In this document: piece after piece, positions 1 to 8,071 of the stretch | Numbering within the stretch: position 1 is the first letter of the stretch | Layout: each line of letters starts with the position of its first letter | Assembly: GCA_025938935.1 (NCBI GenBank) | Contig: JAPCWB010000004.1 | Coordinates: forward strand, 62,001-126,000 | Source: Novosphingobium sp. MW5 | Lineage (GTDB): Bacteria > Pseudomonadota > Alphaproteobacteria > Sphingomonadales > Sphingomonadaceae | DNA: 64,000 nucleotides | Reading direction: 5' to 3' | Notes under the pieces: generated by a model | What the model saw: the letters and a program-made list of their open reading frames with translations, nothing else | The model's database searches: none | What the model was told of the DNA's origin: nothing | Translations under genes and position numbers: made by a program

Positions 1-285
1 GCCCAGCACACCCCAACGGCGGATCGTTTCAGGATTACGCATCGAGACGAAGAGCATCACCGTGACGCTCAAACCCGCGTAAATCGCGTGTCGCTCGAAA
101 TAATGGAACGGGGGCAAATGGTTGCGCGCTGCCAGCGGCGGCGACGAGGCCAGGGCCAGCAGCAATCCAACTGCGACAAGCAACAGGACGCTCGAAATCG
201 TCCAACGATCTACCGTGCGCCACCAACGCGACAACACCGGCTCGCCCACATGGGCGGGCATGCTGCCATGAACCATTTCCGTCAT
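1..285 (-). CDS. ftsW: Cell division protein FtsW, N-terminal part (cut by window edge)
   Basis: Only the first 95 codons are inside the window. They read MTEMVHGSMPAHVGEPVL followed by a cytoplasmic stretch with a WWRTVDRW motif, a first membrane helix (about residues 33-48), a HYFERHAIYAG loop and the start of a second helix. This matches the N-terminus of SEDS-family FtsW, the septal peptidoglycan glycan polymerase that works with FtsI in the inner membrane. The start at base 285 gives the standard short cytoplasmic leader; a second ATG three codons later is possible. It lies downstream of murD on the same strand, as in dcw clusters, but rarD sits between them. Identity is fairly sure from sequence and context. 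Confidence 0.85.
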   Translation of the reverse strand, partial: MTEMVHGSMPAHVGEPVLSRWWRTVDRWTISSVLLLVAVGLLLALASSPPLAARNHLPPFHYFERHAIYAGLSVTVMLFVSMRNPETIRRWGVLG

Positions 286-405
286 GGGGGTCTGCTCACT
301 TTGCCTGTTATAAGCCCGTTTGCCGGGTCTTCAGGCAAGAATAGCGCGAATGCGGAATCTTGGCCAGAGACTTGCGATCACATCGGCGAGTCTCGGCGTT
401 GCGGA

Positions 406-1350
406 TCAGCGGCGGCGGCGCAACGTGTCGATGGTATAGACCACCAAAGCCGCCCAGATCATGGGAAACGCGACCAGTTTTGCCCCATCGAACGTCTCGC
501 CGAACACCCATACGGCGGCCAGAAACACCAGCGTTGGCACGATATATTGCATCAAGGCCATCGTGCTCAGCGTAAGCCGTTTCGCCCCGTTGGCATACAG
601 CATCAGCGGCACCGCTGTGATCACACCCGCCCCCATCAGCAATGCGGTCAGCCCCGCACCCGCATAGCCAAAGCTCATCGAGCCCTGCGTCCACAGCCAC
701 GCCAGATAGGCCAGCGCCACCGGGCTGAGCAGGATCACTTCCAGCGTAAACCCTTGATTTGGCCCGATTGGCAGCGCGCGCTTGAAAAAGGCATACAGCC
801 CCCAACTGCCGGTCAACGCCAGGGAAATCAGCGGCAGACGCCCCGCCTCGACGGTCAGGACAACCACCGCCGCGACGGCAAGCGCCACGGCCAGCCCTTG
901 CCACAGGCTCAGCCGTTCGCGCAGGAAAACGGCGGCCAGAAAGACCGAGAACAGCGGGTTGATGTAATAGCCCAGCGCCGCGTCCAGCACCTGATCGGTC
1001 TGGATCGCGTAGAGGTAAACGCCCCAGTTCACCGTGACCAGCAGCGCGGTCAGCCCGGCCATGGCCAGCAGCCGCGGCGACACCAGCGCGCGCCGCAGAT
1101 CGCCGGTCCGGCCCAGCACCAGCAGGATCACCAGTGCCACCGGCACCGACCAGATCACCCGGTGCGCCAGCACCTCGACCAGCCCGACGCTGTCGAACAA
1201 CGACAGATACAGCGGCAGGATGCCCCACAGCAGATAGGCCGACAGCGCCAGAAGAAACCCTTTGAGGCTGTCGCCCTCTTCGGCCAGACCCGTTTCCGCC
1301 TCAACCGCCATGCGCCCGCCCCTGATTGCCGGAAAATCCGCAGGCTTCAC
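406..1350 (-). CDS. rarD: EamA/RarD-family transporter
   Basis: Predicted inner-membrane drug/metabolite transporter of the RarD subfamily; the substrate is unknown. The 314-residue protein has about ten hydrophobic helices and RarD hallmarks: a start near YLLWGILPLYLSLF, then HRVIWSVP, NWGVYLYAI, ALGYYINPLFSV and FLRERLSLWQ. Length is normal for the family and the frame is intact. The annotated start gives a charged leader of about 28 residues; an internal ATG at base 1311 is an alternative. It begins 14 bases after the murD stop and is probably co-transcribed with it, so it interrupts the usual murD-ftsW order. Co-location implies expression with cell-wall genes but does not prove a role there. 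Confidence 0.88.
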   Translation of the reverse strand: MKPADFPAIRGGRMAVEAETGLAEEGDSLKGFLLALSAYLLWGILPLYLSLFDSVGLVEVLAHRVIWSVPVALVILLVLGRTGDLRRALVSPRLLAMAGLTALLVTVNWGVYLYAIQTDQVLDAALGYYINPLFSVFLAAVFLRERLSLWQGLAVALAVAAVVVLTVEAGRLPLISLALTGSWGLYAFFKRALPIGPNQGFTLEVILLSPVALAYLAWLWTQGSMSFGYAGAGLTALLMGAGVITAVPLMLYANGAKRLTLSTMALMQYIVPTLVFLAAVWVFGETFDGAKLVAFPMIWAALVVYTIDTLRRRR

Positions 1351-1364
1351 GCCCCGTCGCCGCC

Positions 1365-2753
1365 TTAGCGCCCCAGCAAGTCCTGCACAAGCGCCGCAAA
1401 AGCCTCGCCGCGTTTCTCGAAATTCGGGTATTGATCAAAGCTTGCCGCTGCCGGGGCCAGCAACACAACATCCCCCGGCTCGGCCTCTTCGGCGGCGCGC
1501 GCAACAGCCCGCTCCATCGTTTCGCAGATCTCGTGCGGCGTGTCGCCCAGCTGAAGCGCAAAGTCGCGCGCCGAGTGGCCGATCATATAGGCCTTGCGCA
1601 CGGCCCCCAGATGCGGGGTCAGGGCGGCAATGCCGCCCTCTTTGCCCAGACCGCCGGCAATCCAGCGGATCTTGGGAAAGGCTTGCAGCGCCTTGGCCGC
1701 AGAATCCACATTCGTCGCCTTTGAATCGTTGACGAAAGTCACGCCATCCTTTTCGCCGATCAGCTGGCTACGGTGCGGCAGGCCTTGGAAGCTCGCCAGC
1801 CCCGCCTCGATCTGGCGCGGTGCCAACCCCAGTGCGCGCACCGCCGCATAGGCGGCGCAGGCGTTCTGGTGGTTATGAGCACCCGGTAGACCCGCCATTG
1901 GCCGCAGGTCGATCGAATGCGCCTGTTTGCCGCCGCGCCATTCCGACAAGAACCCCTTGCGCGCCGAGACTGACCAGCCCGGCCCGTTCAGCTTTTGCCC
2001 TGACGACACCCGGATCACCCGCGTATCATCGACGCTCTGCGCCAATTGGGTGGCCAGATACTGCCCTTCCCCCTCATCAACGCCAATCACCGCCCGTGCG
2101 GGCGCGCCTTCGGTGAACAGCCGCTTCTTGGCAGCGAAATAGCCACCCATGCCGCCGTGGCGGTCCAGATGATCGGGGCTCAGATTGGTGAACACCGCCA
2201 CATCCGGGGCCAAGCGACGCGCAAGATCGGTCTGGTAGCTGCTGAGCTCCAGCACCACCACGCCCCCCTCGCCCGGCAACTCGATCGACAGCACGCCTGT
2301 GCCGATGTTACCCGCCATCCGCACATCGCGCCCCGCCACCGTCAGCAGATGCGCAATCAGCGCGGTGGTGGTCGATTTGCCGTTCGAGCCGGTGACGCAG
2401 ATCACCTTGGGCGGCTCATCGCGATTCTCAAGCGCCTGAAAGAACAACGATATATCATTGTCCACCGGCACACCGGCCGCCAGTGCCGCTGCGATCACCG
2501 GATGCGGCGCGGGATACAGATGCGGGATCCCCGGCGAGGTGATCAGCACATCCAGCCCCTCAACCGTGCCCTGCTTGGTCAGATCAACCGTGCCGAAGCC
2601 CTCGGCATTCGCCTTTTCGCGCGCCTCGGGGCTGTCATCCCACGCGCAGACCTCAGCCCCGCCCTCCATGAGCGCCGCGCAGGTCGCCAAACCCGACCGT
2701 CCCAGCCCCAGCACGCCCACGCGCAGCCCCTGGTATCCCTCGACAGCGATCAT
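1365..2753 (-). CDS. murD: UDP-N-acetylmuramoylalanine--D-glutamate ligase MurD
   Basis: Cytoplasmic Mur ligase that adds D-glutamate to UDP-MurNAc-L-alanine with ATP, the second amino-acid step of the peptidoglycan stem peptide. The 462 residues show the three Mur-ligase domains: an N-terminal Rossmann-like nucleotide region with GLGRSGLA, a central ATPase domain with the P-loop VTGSNGKSTTTAL at about residues 118-130 and FTNLSPDHLDRHG, and a C-terminal domain with PHRSQLIGEKDGV and NDSKATN. Length is typical and the frame intact. It opens the minus-strand murD-rarD-ftsW run; the tRNA-Asp terminator lies upstream, so a murD promoter probably sits in the roughly 180 bases between. Confidence 0.97.
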   Translation of the reverse strand: MIAVEGYQGLRVGVLGLGRSGLATCAALMEGGAEVCAWDDSPEAREKANAEGFGTVDLTKQGTVEGLDVLITSPGIPHLYPAPHPVIAAALAAGVPVDNDISLFFQALENRDEPPKVICVTGSNGKSTTTALIAHLLTVAGRDVRMAGNIGTGVLSIELPGEGGVVVLELSSYQTDLARRLAPDVAVFTNLSPDHLDRHGGMGGYFAAKKRLFTEGAPARAVIGVDEGEGQYLATQLAQSVDDTRVIRVSSGQKLNGPGWSVSARKGFLSEWRGGKQAHSIDLRPMAGLPGAHNHQNACAAYAAVRALGLAPRQIEAGLASFQGLPHRSQLIGEKDGVTFVNDSKATNVDSAAKALQAFPKIRWIAGGLGKEGGIAALTPHLGAVRKAYMIGHSARDFALQLGDTPHEICETMERAVARAAEEAEPGDVVLLAPAAASFDQYPNFEKRGEAFAALVQDLLGR

Positions 2754-2934
2754 GTTCGTCCCCGACTAGCCGTTTCGCCCGCACGCTATCCCAGCGCCGG
2801 ATCAAGCGAAAGGTCTGCCCTGCGGGGCTGCGGCTGCCAGATGTTTGAGAACGCCCTCCTTCCCATGCGCAATCGTCACCCGAACCTAAGGCCCGAGGGT
2901 TAAGAATGCGTATAAGGAAGAAGGATCCCAGAAC

Positions 2935-2960
2935 GAAAAAATCCCCCCAGAGGGGAGACT
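2935..2960 (-). terminator. Rho-independent terminator of the first tRNA-Asp
   Basis: On the minus strand the sequence reads CTCCCC-TCT-GGGGGG followed by A and six T residues: a GC stem with a three-base loop and a T tract. It lies about 25 bases after the 3' end of the tRNA-Asp gene, where a tRNA transcript should stop. Confidence 0.85.
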
Positions 2961-2982
2961 TATCATTCCAATCAAAGGAAAG

Positions 2983-3059
2983 TGGCGCGGTTGACGGGGC
3001 TCGAACCCGCGACCCCCGGCGTGACAGGCCGGTACTCTAACCAACTGAGCTACAACCGC
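2983..3059 (-). tRNA. tRNA-Asp (GTC)
   Basis: The 77-nt minus-strand cloverleaf includes an encoded CCA end. The acceptor arm GCGGTTG pairs with CAACCGC, the D arm begins TAGCTC, the anticodon stem CCGGC/GCCGG encloses a CTGTCAC loop with anticodon GTC, and the T arm carries GGTTCGA. It is identical to the copy at 3441-3517, is preceded by a good sigma-70-type promoter and followed by an intrinsic terminator, so it is a single-gene transcription unit. On the plus strand the tRNA gives a misleading small open frame, which is not a gene. Confidence 0.98.
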
Positions 3060-3070
3060 GCGATGAGGGT

Positions 3071-3099
3071 GATCTATGGGGTCCGGCGCAGGGCGTCAA
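3071..3099 (-). promoter_or_regulatory. Promoter of first tRNA-Asp
   Basis: On the minus strand TTGACG (3099-3094) and TAGATC (3076-3071) are separated by exactly 17 bases, and the -10 box is 11 bases upstream of the mature tRNA 5' end. Both boxes fit the housekeeping sigma-70 consensus. Confidence 0.75.
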
Positions 3100-3403
3100 G
3101 CGTGAAAACGGCAAAACTTGCGCAAAGTTTTCCGCCCCCCGGTTCCACAAGCCCGATCGCCCTGGCGCGTGCCAAACCCCGGCCCTGACTGAATAATTCC
3201 TGCGTCGCGGCGACAACTTGCCGCCCTTGGCCTTGCCCTGTCGGCCTGCAATCATGGCTGGGGGCTTGGCGGCGCGACCGTATCGGCTCCGCAGTCGCGC
3301 GACAGCCCTATGCGGCACGTGCAACGGGATCAGGGGGCAATCGACACGGTCGCGCGCTGTGCGCCATACCGTTGATTTCACGCACCCCGGCGGGAAACAG
3401 CGC
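3100..3403. other. Spacer between the two tRNA-Asp genes, no gene seen
   Basis: This stretch of about 300 bases lies between the promoter of the first tRNA-Asp and the terminator of the second. Open frames in it have no ribosome binding site and no recognisable protein. The A+T-richer part just upstream of the first tRNA promoter may contribute to promoter strength. Nothing else is supported. Confidence 0.5.
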
Positions 3404-3428
3404 AAAAGAAAGGCCCCATAAGGGGCCC
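3404..3428 (-). terminator. Rho-independent terminator of the second tRNA-Asp
   Basis: Minus strand: GGGCCCC-TTAT-GGGGCCT followed by TTCTTTT, starting about 12 bases after the second tRNA-Asp. The sequence differs from the terminator of the first copy, so the tRNA body was duplicated or conserved without its terminator. Confidence 0.85.
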
Positions 3429-3440
3429 TGAGGAAGAAAG

Positions 3441-3517
3441 TGGCGCGGTTGACGGGGCTCGAACCCGCGACCCCCGGCGTGACAGGCCGGTACTCTAACC
3501 AACTGAGCTACAACCGC
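3441..3517 (-). tRNA. tRNA-Asp (GTC), second copy
   Basis: It is identical over all 77 bases, including the encoded CCA, to the copy at 2983-3059 (anticodon GTC in loop CTGTCAC). It has its own promoter and terminator, which differ in sequence from those of the first copy. Confidence 0.98.
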
Positions 3518-3528
3518 GCATGAGGGGT

Positions 3529-3557
3529 GCAATACCGACACCCATCGGTGAGGTCAA
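3529..3557 (-). promoter_or_regulatory. Promoter of second tRNA-Asp
   Basis: On the minus strand TTGACC (3557-3552) and TATTGC (3534-3529) have a 17-base spacer, and the -10 box ends 11 bases before the tRNA. Geometry is the same as at the first copy although the spacer sequence is unrelated. Confidence 0.75.
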
Positions 3558-3561
3558 GCGC

Positions 3562-4337
3562 CTATGTGACGGTTTTTACGCCAGCGCCCGAACGGTCGCG
3601 CCAACTGCCCCAGGCCAGCACCACCAGATACGCCAGATCGGTCAGCACCAGCACTGTCCAGGGCTTGGTCGCCAAAGCGCCGGCAAAAACCGCGACCCCT
3701 ACCAGCACCAGCACCGCGCGCTTGCGCGGCACGCGCCAGGCCTTGGGCGACGGGGTCGGCAGGCGCGAGATCATCAACAAACCGATTGCCGCCATATACA
3801 GCGACGACAGCACCGGCCAATGCTCGGTCTGAACCCAGCCCGGAGCGACAGATAGACCGGCAACAGCCCCAACAGTGCCCCGGCAGGTGCCGGAACCCCG
3901 ATGAAATGCGCCCGGCCCGGCGGTGGCGGCGCGTTGCGGTTCACGTTGAAACGGGCCAAGCGCAGGCAGGCGCACAGCACATAGACCAGCACCAGAAGCC
4001 AGCCGGTGCCCGGCCAGTCCTGCGCGACGAAGTGAAAGACAAAGATCCCCGGCGCGACCCCGAAGCAGACAAAATCGCTGAGCAGATCAAGCTCGGCCCC
4101 GAAATGGCTGGACGCATTCAGCTTGCGCGCCAACAGCCCATCCATCCCGTCCATCAGGGCCGCGAGGACGATCAGCGCGGCGGCGGTCTGATACCAACCA
4201 TCCAGCGCGTAGCGAATCGAGGTCAGACCGGCGCACAGCCCCAGCAACGTCACCAGATTGGGGATCAGTTGCACCAGCGGCAGCGAACGGCGGTCCGCCA
4301 CCTCGCCGTCGTCGTCAGGGCGGGGCTCATCCATCAT
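3562..4337 (-). CDS. pssA: CDP-diacylglycerol--serine O-phosphatidyltransferase (frameshift in assembly)
   Basis: Inner-membrane enzyme that condenses CDP-diacylglycerol with serine to phosphatidylserine, the precursor of phosphatidylethanolamine. The N-terminal part carries the CDP-alcohol phosphotransferase signature DGMDGLLAR, then G and two Asp (GAELDLLSD), at about residues 63-87, followed by membrane helices. Near base 3837 the frame breaks; the protein resumes with WVQTEHWPVLSSLYMAA and ends in VKTVT. One missing base in a C run would give LPGWVQTE and restore about 258 residues. The start lies three bases after the psd stop, so psd-pssA is an operon for phosphatidylethanolamine synthesis. 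The break looks like an assembly error. Confidence 0.9.
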
Positions 4338-4340
4338 CGC

Positions 4341-5051
4341 TCAACGCACCTCGGCCAGACGGGCAGGCTCGCCCAGCATCAGGTCCGCCAAGACCGTTTC
4401 GCCCGCGACCATGGTCTGGCCAAGCGAGACCATCGGCTGCACGCCGTCGGGCAGGTAGACATCCAGACGGCTGCCGAATCGGATCATGCCGAACCGTTCG
4501 CCGGTCTCCAGCACCGCGCCCGGCTTGACGTCACACACGATGCGCCGCGCCACCAGACCGGCGATCTGTACCACGGCGATCTGCCGCCCGTCGGCCATCC
4601 GCACCGCAACCGAGTTGCGCTCGTTGTCCGCGCTCGCCTTGTCCAGCGAGGCATTGAAGAACTTGCCGGGACGGTAGCTGACCGCCGTGATCTCCCCAGC
4701 GATCGGCAGGCGATTCACGTGGCAATTGAACACGTTCATGAAGACACTGACCCGGGTCATCGGCGTTTCGCCCATCCCCAGTTCGACCGGCGGCACCGCC
4801 GGTTCGATCAGCGAAATAACCCCGTCGGCCGGGCTGATGATCAGCCCGTTGCGTTGCAGGGTATAGCGGTCGGGATCCCGGAAGAAATAGTAACACCAGA
4901 CGGTAAGCACCACGCCGACCCAACCCAGCGGCTGCCAGATCAGGAACAACACCAACGTCACGGCGGCGAACAGCCCGATAAACGGATAGCCTTCGCGGTG
5001 AACCGGCTTGATCACCGTGGAAAGCATTGAATCGTGCGAGAGGTCGGGCAT
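4341..5051 (-). CDS. psd: Phosphatidylserine decarboxylase proenzyme
   Basis: Pyruvoyl-dependent enzyme that decarboxylates phosphatidylserine to phosphatidylethanolamine at the inner membrane. The 236 residues fit the short Psd type of alphaproteobacteria: two hydrophobic segments near residues 25-55, FFRDPDRYTL, the domain with VNRLPIAGEI, and the self-cleavage region FGSRLDVYLP near residue 195, where the Gly-Ser bond is cut to make the pyruvoyl group. The frame is intact. It is followed within three bases by pssA, so the two enzymes of the pathway are co-expressed. Confidence 0.95.
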   Translation of the reverse strand: MPDLSHDSMLSTVIKPVHREGYPFIGLFAAVTLVLFLIWQPLGWVGVVLTVWCYYFFRDPDRYTLQRNGLIISPADGVISLIEPAVPPVELGMGETPMTRVSVFMNVFNCHVNRLPIAGEITAVSYRPGKFFNASLDKASADNERNSVAVRMADGRQIAVVQIAGLVARRIVCDVKPGAVLETGERFGMIRFGSRLDVYLPDGVQPMVSLGQTMVAGETVLADLMLGEPARLAEVR

Positions 5052-5402
5052 CGGGTCTCCTGTGGGCTGGCGCTTGCACCGCTATAGCCTGCAATGGGGG
5101 GCAAGGGAAAGCTCGGCGACGGCAGGGTGTTACCTCAGGAAACGTGTCAGGGACCGATCGAGTTCCCCGCTGTCGTGTCCGTCGTTTTGCCGGTGAACGC
5201 CGGGGGGAACGCTATTGTCGCGCGCCCCGCAGCGGGTCACGCAACAGGATGCGGACCGGATCGCCGTGCAGGGCACCCCTGACCTTGCCGGCAACCGTCC
5301 CGCCGTTCGCTACCCGCCGAGGCACCCGTGCCCTGATACCCCGCTTAATGATCAGCCGCTTAAACCGTGTCTACCCAAACCACGCTCGGCTTCGCCCCTT
5401 GG
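5052..5402. other. Intergenic region upstream of psd, no gene supported
   Basis: About 350 bases between the psd start and the end of the GFA-like gene, both on the minus strand. The psd promoter must be here. Open frames on both strands lack ribosome binding sites and recognisable protein sequence. No repeat or RNA structure stood out. Confidence 0.5.
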
Positions 5403-5795
5403 CTAACCCTCAGCGCCATCAGGGCTTTCCCGGTTCCGTGGCATCTGCACCATACCGGGGAATTCCGGCAACCAGGGGATACGGCGCACGGTCCAAAGCT
5501 CATACTGCGGCACCAAAAGCTCAGCCCCCTCCATCGCGCCCAGATGAAGGTCGATCTCATCGCCGCTTTGCGCAAACACCGACGAACCGCAGCGCGGACA
5601 GAAATGCCGTCCCTCATACGATTTGGTCATTCCGGCGACCGTCACCGCCGCCTGCGCAAAAATCGCCGCCGCGAAAAACAGCGCCCCGTGATGCCGGCGG
5701 CAATCGAGGCAATGACAGATCCCCACGCGCACAGGTTCGCCCAGCGCCGTCACGCGCACATCCCCGCACTGGCAGCGTGCTGTCCAGCCGCCCAT
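5403..5795 (-). CDS. GFA-family (CENP-V/GFA domain) zinc protein
   Basis: A 130-residue protein of the glutathione-dependent formaldehyde-activating (GFA) fold. Zinc ligands are visible: a first cluster in ARCQCGDVRV (C-x-C), then CHCLDCRR (C-x-C-x-x-C) and FCPRCGSS (C-x-x-C) near residue 66. Most members of the family have no proven substrate, so I do not claim formaldehyde chemistry. The start ATG overlaps the cmk stop by one base (TGATG), so it is translationally coupled to cmk. It is a normal-length relative of the expanded GFA-like gene at 43.1-43.8 kb. Confidence 0.85.
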   Translation of the reverse strand: MGGWTARCQCGDVRVTALGEPVRVGICHCLDCRRHHGALFFAAAIFAQAAVTVAGMTKSYEGRHFCPRCGSSVFAQSGDEIDLHLGAMEGAELLVPQYELWTVRRIPWLPEFPGMVQMPRNRESPDGAEG

Positions 5796-6380
5796 CAGCC
5801 CAGCCGCGCCGCCACCAAAGCCGCTGCCTGTGCGACGGCTTCGTCGATACTCAGTTCCGAAGTATCGACCATCACCGCATCCGCTGCCGGCTTCAGCGGT
5901 GCGTCGGCCCGGCCCATATCCCTACTCATCACGCGCCACCACCTCGGCCAGCACCTGCGCCGCATCGCCGCCCACCTCCAGCCAGCGCCGATGCGCCCGC
6001 ACCTCGGCACTGGCGGTGACGAACAGCTTCACCGCCGCCTCGGGGCAGATCACCGTCCCGATATCGCGCCCGTCCAGCACCGCGCCGCCCTCTCGCCGGG
6101 CGAAGTCGCGCTGAAACTGCGTCAGCGCTGCGCGCACGGCGGGAATTGCCGCGACCTTGCTTGCCGCCTCACCCGCCGCGAGGCTGCGCAGATCGTCCCG
6201 CGCCAGATCCGCCGGCGTCAGGCCCTGCGCCGCCGCCACCGGATCGCCGCCTTTCGCCCCGACCGCCCGGTACAACAACCCCGTATCCAGATGCGCCAAC
6301 CCGAAGCGGTCGGCCAAAGCCTTGCTGATCGTTCCCTTGCCCGCCGCCGCCGGGCCATCCACTGCGACTGTGAAGATCAT
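5795..6380 (-). CDS. cmk: Cytidylate kinase (frameshift in assembly)
   Basis: Cytoplasmic CMP/dCMP kinase for pyrimidine nucleotide salvage and CTP supply. The start MIFTVAVDGPAAAGKGT carries the P-loop (GPAAAGKG) at residues 9-16; DGRDIGTVI is the family's substrate-binding segment. The frame breaks just after VARDE near base 5925 because of one extra base; the next frame continues RDMGRADAPLKPAADAVMVDTS to the stop. I place the start at 6380 (MIF); an in-frame ATG sits one codon upstream, and longer versions have no family support. An intact Cmk of about 195 residues is expected. Confidence 0.9.
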
Positions 6381-6474
6381 CATCACCCTCATTCGTTTCG
6401 ATTTGCCTAACGCAGCCCCTGCGCGGTTGAAACCCCCGGTGCCAGCCCAATATAGCACCAACAGGAGGGACCCC

Positions 6475-7451
6475 ATGCCCCGCAACCCCTATTACGCTGG
6501 CCCGATCACCGACCATTTCGACGGCACGCGGTTTTTCAACCCGCAGGGTCAAGGCCCGACCGGCCTTCGCGACGCGCTGCGCTGGCAGTTCGGCGGCACC
6601 CGCCAGAAATGGCCCAAACGCCTCCCCACCCCCGCCACCGTCCGTCCCGAGCCCGCCGTTGACGATCTGACCATCACCATGGTCGGCCACGCCACCCTGC
6701 TCATCCAGACCGCCGGGCTCAACCTGCTGACCGATCCAGATCTGGTCACCGCGCGCCTCACCGGCCCAACTGGCCGGTCCGCGCCGAGGTCATCGACCCC
6801 GGAATCGGCTTTGACGATCTGCCGCGCATCGATGCGGTGCTGCTCAGCCACAACCACTACGACCACCTCGACCTCGCCACCCTCAAACGCCTCAAGGCCG
6901 CGCATGACCCGGTGGTCATCACGCCTCTTGGCAACGACACCATCCTGCGCCCCACCGGCCTGCGTTGCCTGACCGGCGACTGGGGCGACGCCGTCGCCTT
7001 CGGCCCGCTGACGGTCCATCTCGAACCCTGCCACCACTGGTCCGCCCGCGGCACCGCGACCGCTCCATGGCACTCTGGGCCAGCTTTGTGATCACAGGGC
7101 CACAGGGCACGATCCTGCATATCGGCGACACCGGCTTCGACGGTGGCAAACCCTACCACGGCCTCGCCGCGCGCCACGGCAAGCTGCGCGCCGCCATCCT
7201 GCCCATCGGCGCGTATGAACCCCGCTGGTTCATGCGCCCAGCACCAGAACCCGGCCGAAGCCCTGCACGGCTTCCAGCTCTCGGGGGCCACCTGGGGCAT
7301 CGGCCACCACTGGGGCACCTTCCAGCTCACCGATGAAGCCCGCGATGCCCCCCTCGCCGCCCTCGACGAAGCCCTTGCCGAGCAGAACATCCCTGCCGAC
7401 CGGTTCCGCGCCCTCGCCCCCGGCGAAGCCTGGGCCATCCCGCCTGCCTGA
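6475..7451 (+). CDS. Metallo-beta-lactamase-fold hydrolase, NAPE-PLD/UlaG-like (frameshifts)
   Basis: Zinc-dependent hydrolase of the MBL fold. A strong ribosome site AGGAGGG (6462-6468) precedes MPRNPYYAGPITDHFDGTRF. The protein reads MVGHATLLIQ, then after a break near 6765 the metal motif SHNHYDHLD (HxHxDH), then after breaks near 7060 and 7240 HIGDTGFDGG (second metal Asp) and GTFQLTDEARDAP to the stop. The N-terminal phrase with FFNPQG and the later WGIGHHWGTF are typical of cytoplasmic relatives of N-acyl-phosphatidylethanolamine phospholipase D. About 325 residues are expected. The three breaks are read as assembly indels because conservation continues across each. Substrate unknown. 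Confidence 0.8.
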
Positions 7452-7467
7452 CCCGCTCTTTGCTCGC

Positions 7468-7519
7468 TAAATATCCCACAGGGGGTGAGGCCGCAAGGCC
7501 GAGGGGGCGTAGGCCCCCT
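7468..7519 (-). repeat. Partial copy of the GGATATTT intergenic repeat
   Basis: Read on the minus strand, a hairpin AGGGGGCC-TAC-GCCCCCT (with slight offset) is followed by GGCC-TTGC-GGCC, then TCACCCCC and GGATATTTA. The same order of elements occurs on the plus strand at 12761-12812 and 52981-53033. This copy lacks the second half of the element. It lies in the gap between two convergent genes. Confidence 0.6.
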
Positions 7520-7538
7520 GTGCGCGCCCGCGCGCACC

Positions 7539-7569
7539 GGCGCGAGGGGGCTCGATGCCCCCGAGCGCC
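7539..7569 (-). repeat. 31-nt hairpin repeat, copy 1
   Basis: Read on the minus strand, arms GGCGCTCG and CTCGCGCC flank an inner stem GGGG/CCCC around the loop CATCGAG. Two further 31-nt copies are at 27654-27684 and 53154-53184 with different inner stems but the same loop and arms. It sits between the ends of two convergent genes. Confidence 0.8.
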
Positions 7570-7572
7570 AGC

Positions 7573-8067
7573 CTACCCGCGCCGCCGCGCCAAACTCTGC
7601 CGCGCGGCCAGCACTGCCGCCAAGGCAAACACCGCAAATTTGGCCGAGGTAAACGCGCTCGCCCCCGCCACATCGCGCAGGGCCAGCCAGTCGGGCCCAC
7701 TGCCCAGCAGGCGCAGCACCCACATGTTCTCACCCCAGTCGAACGCGACATAGCTCATCGCCACCAGCACGCAAACCATGCCGAACGCCCCGCGCAGCGT
7801 CCGCATCCACCACACAAGACACAGGCCCATCAGCGGCGCAAACACCGTGTCCGTCCAGAAAATCGGCCCCTGATACAGCACATATCCGTCGGGATGCAGC
7901 GCTCGCAGATAGGCGCGCGTCTCGTGCAGATCATAGCCAAAGACGCGCAGATCAAAGGGTGGCAACCCGTCGGCGAGGGCGCTCAACTGGCGCCCCAGAA
8001 CCACCGCCAGATACAGATAAACCGCCAGCATCAGCAGCGGCAGACCCCAGCTGATCGCGCGGTTCAT
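7573..8067 (-). CDS. Conserved membrane protein, function unknown
   Basis: A 164-residue protein beginning MNRAISWGLPLLML, with about four hydrophobic helices: one at the N-terminus, one around FAPLMGLCLVWW, one at MVCVLVAMSYVAF and one at the C-terminus before SLARRRG. A larger extracytoplasmic loop lies between helices 1 and 2 and contains FDLRVFGYDLHETRAYL. I do not recognise a functional family. The start at 8067, four bases after the aroA stop, is preferred over an upstream in-frame ATG that overlaps aroA. Position suggests co-transcription with aroA; role unknown. Confidence 0.65.
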   Translation of the reverse strand: MNRAISWGLPLLMLAVYLYLAVVLGRQLSALADGLPPFDLRVFGYDLHETRAYLRALHPDGYVLYQGPIFWTDTVFAPLMGLCLVWWMRTLRGAFGMVCVLVAMSYVAFDWGENMWVLRLLGSGPDWLALRDVAGASAFTSAKFAVFALAAVLAARQSLARRRG

Positions 8068-8071
8068 GGGC

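Noticed and set aside
2982..3188. Open frame MARLTGLEPATPGVTG over the tRNA region
   Set aside because: It is the plus-strand reading of the tRNA-Asp gene, a common false protein prediction.
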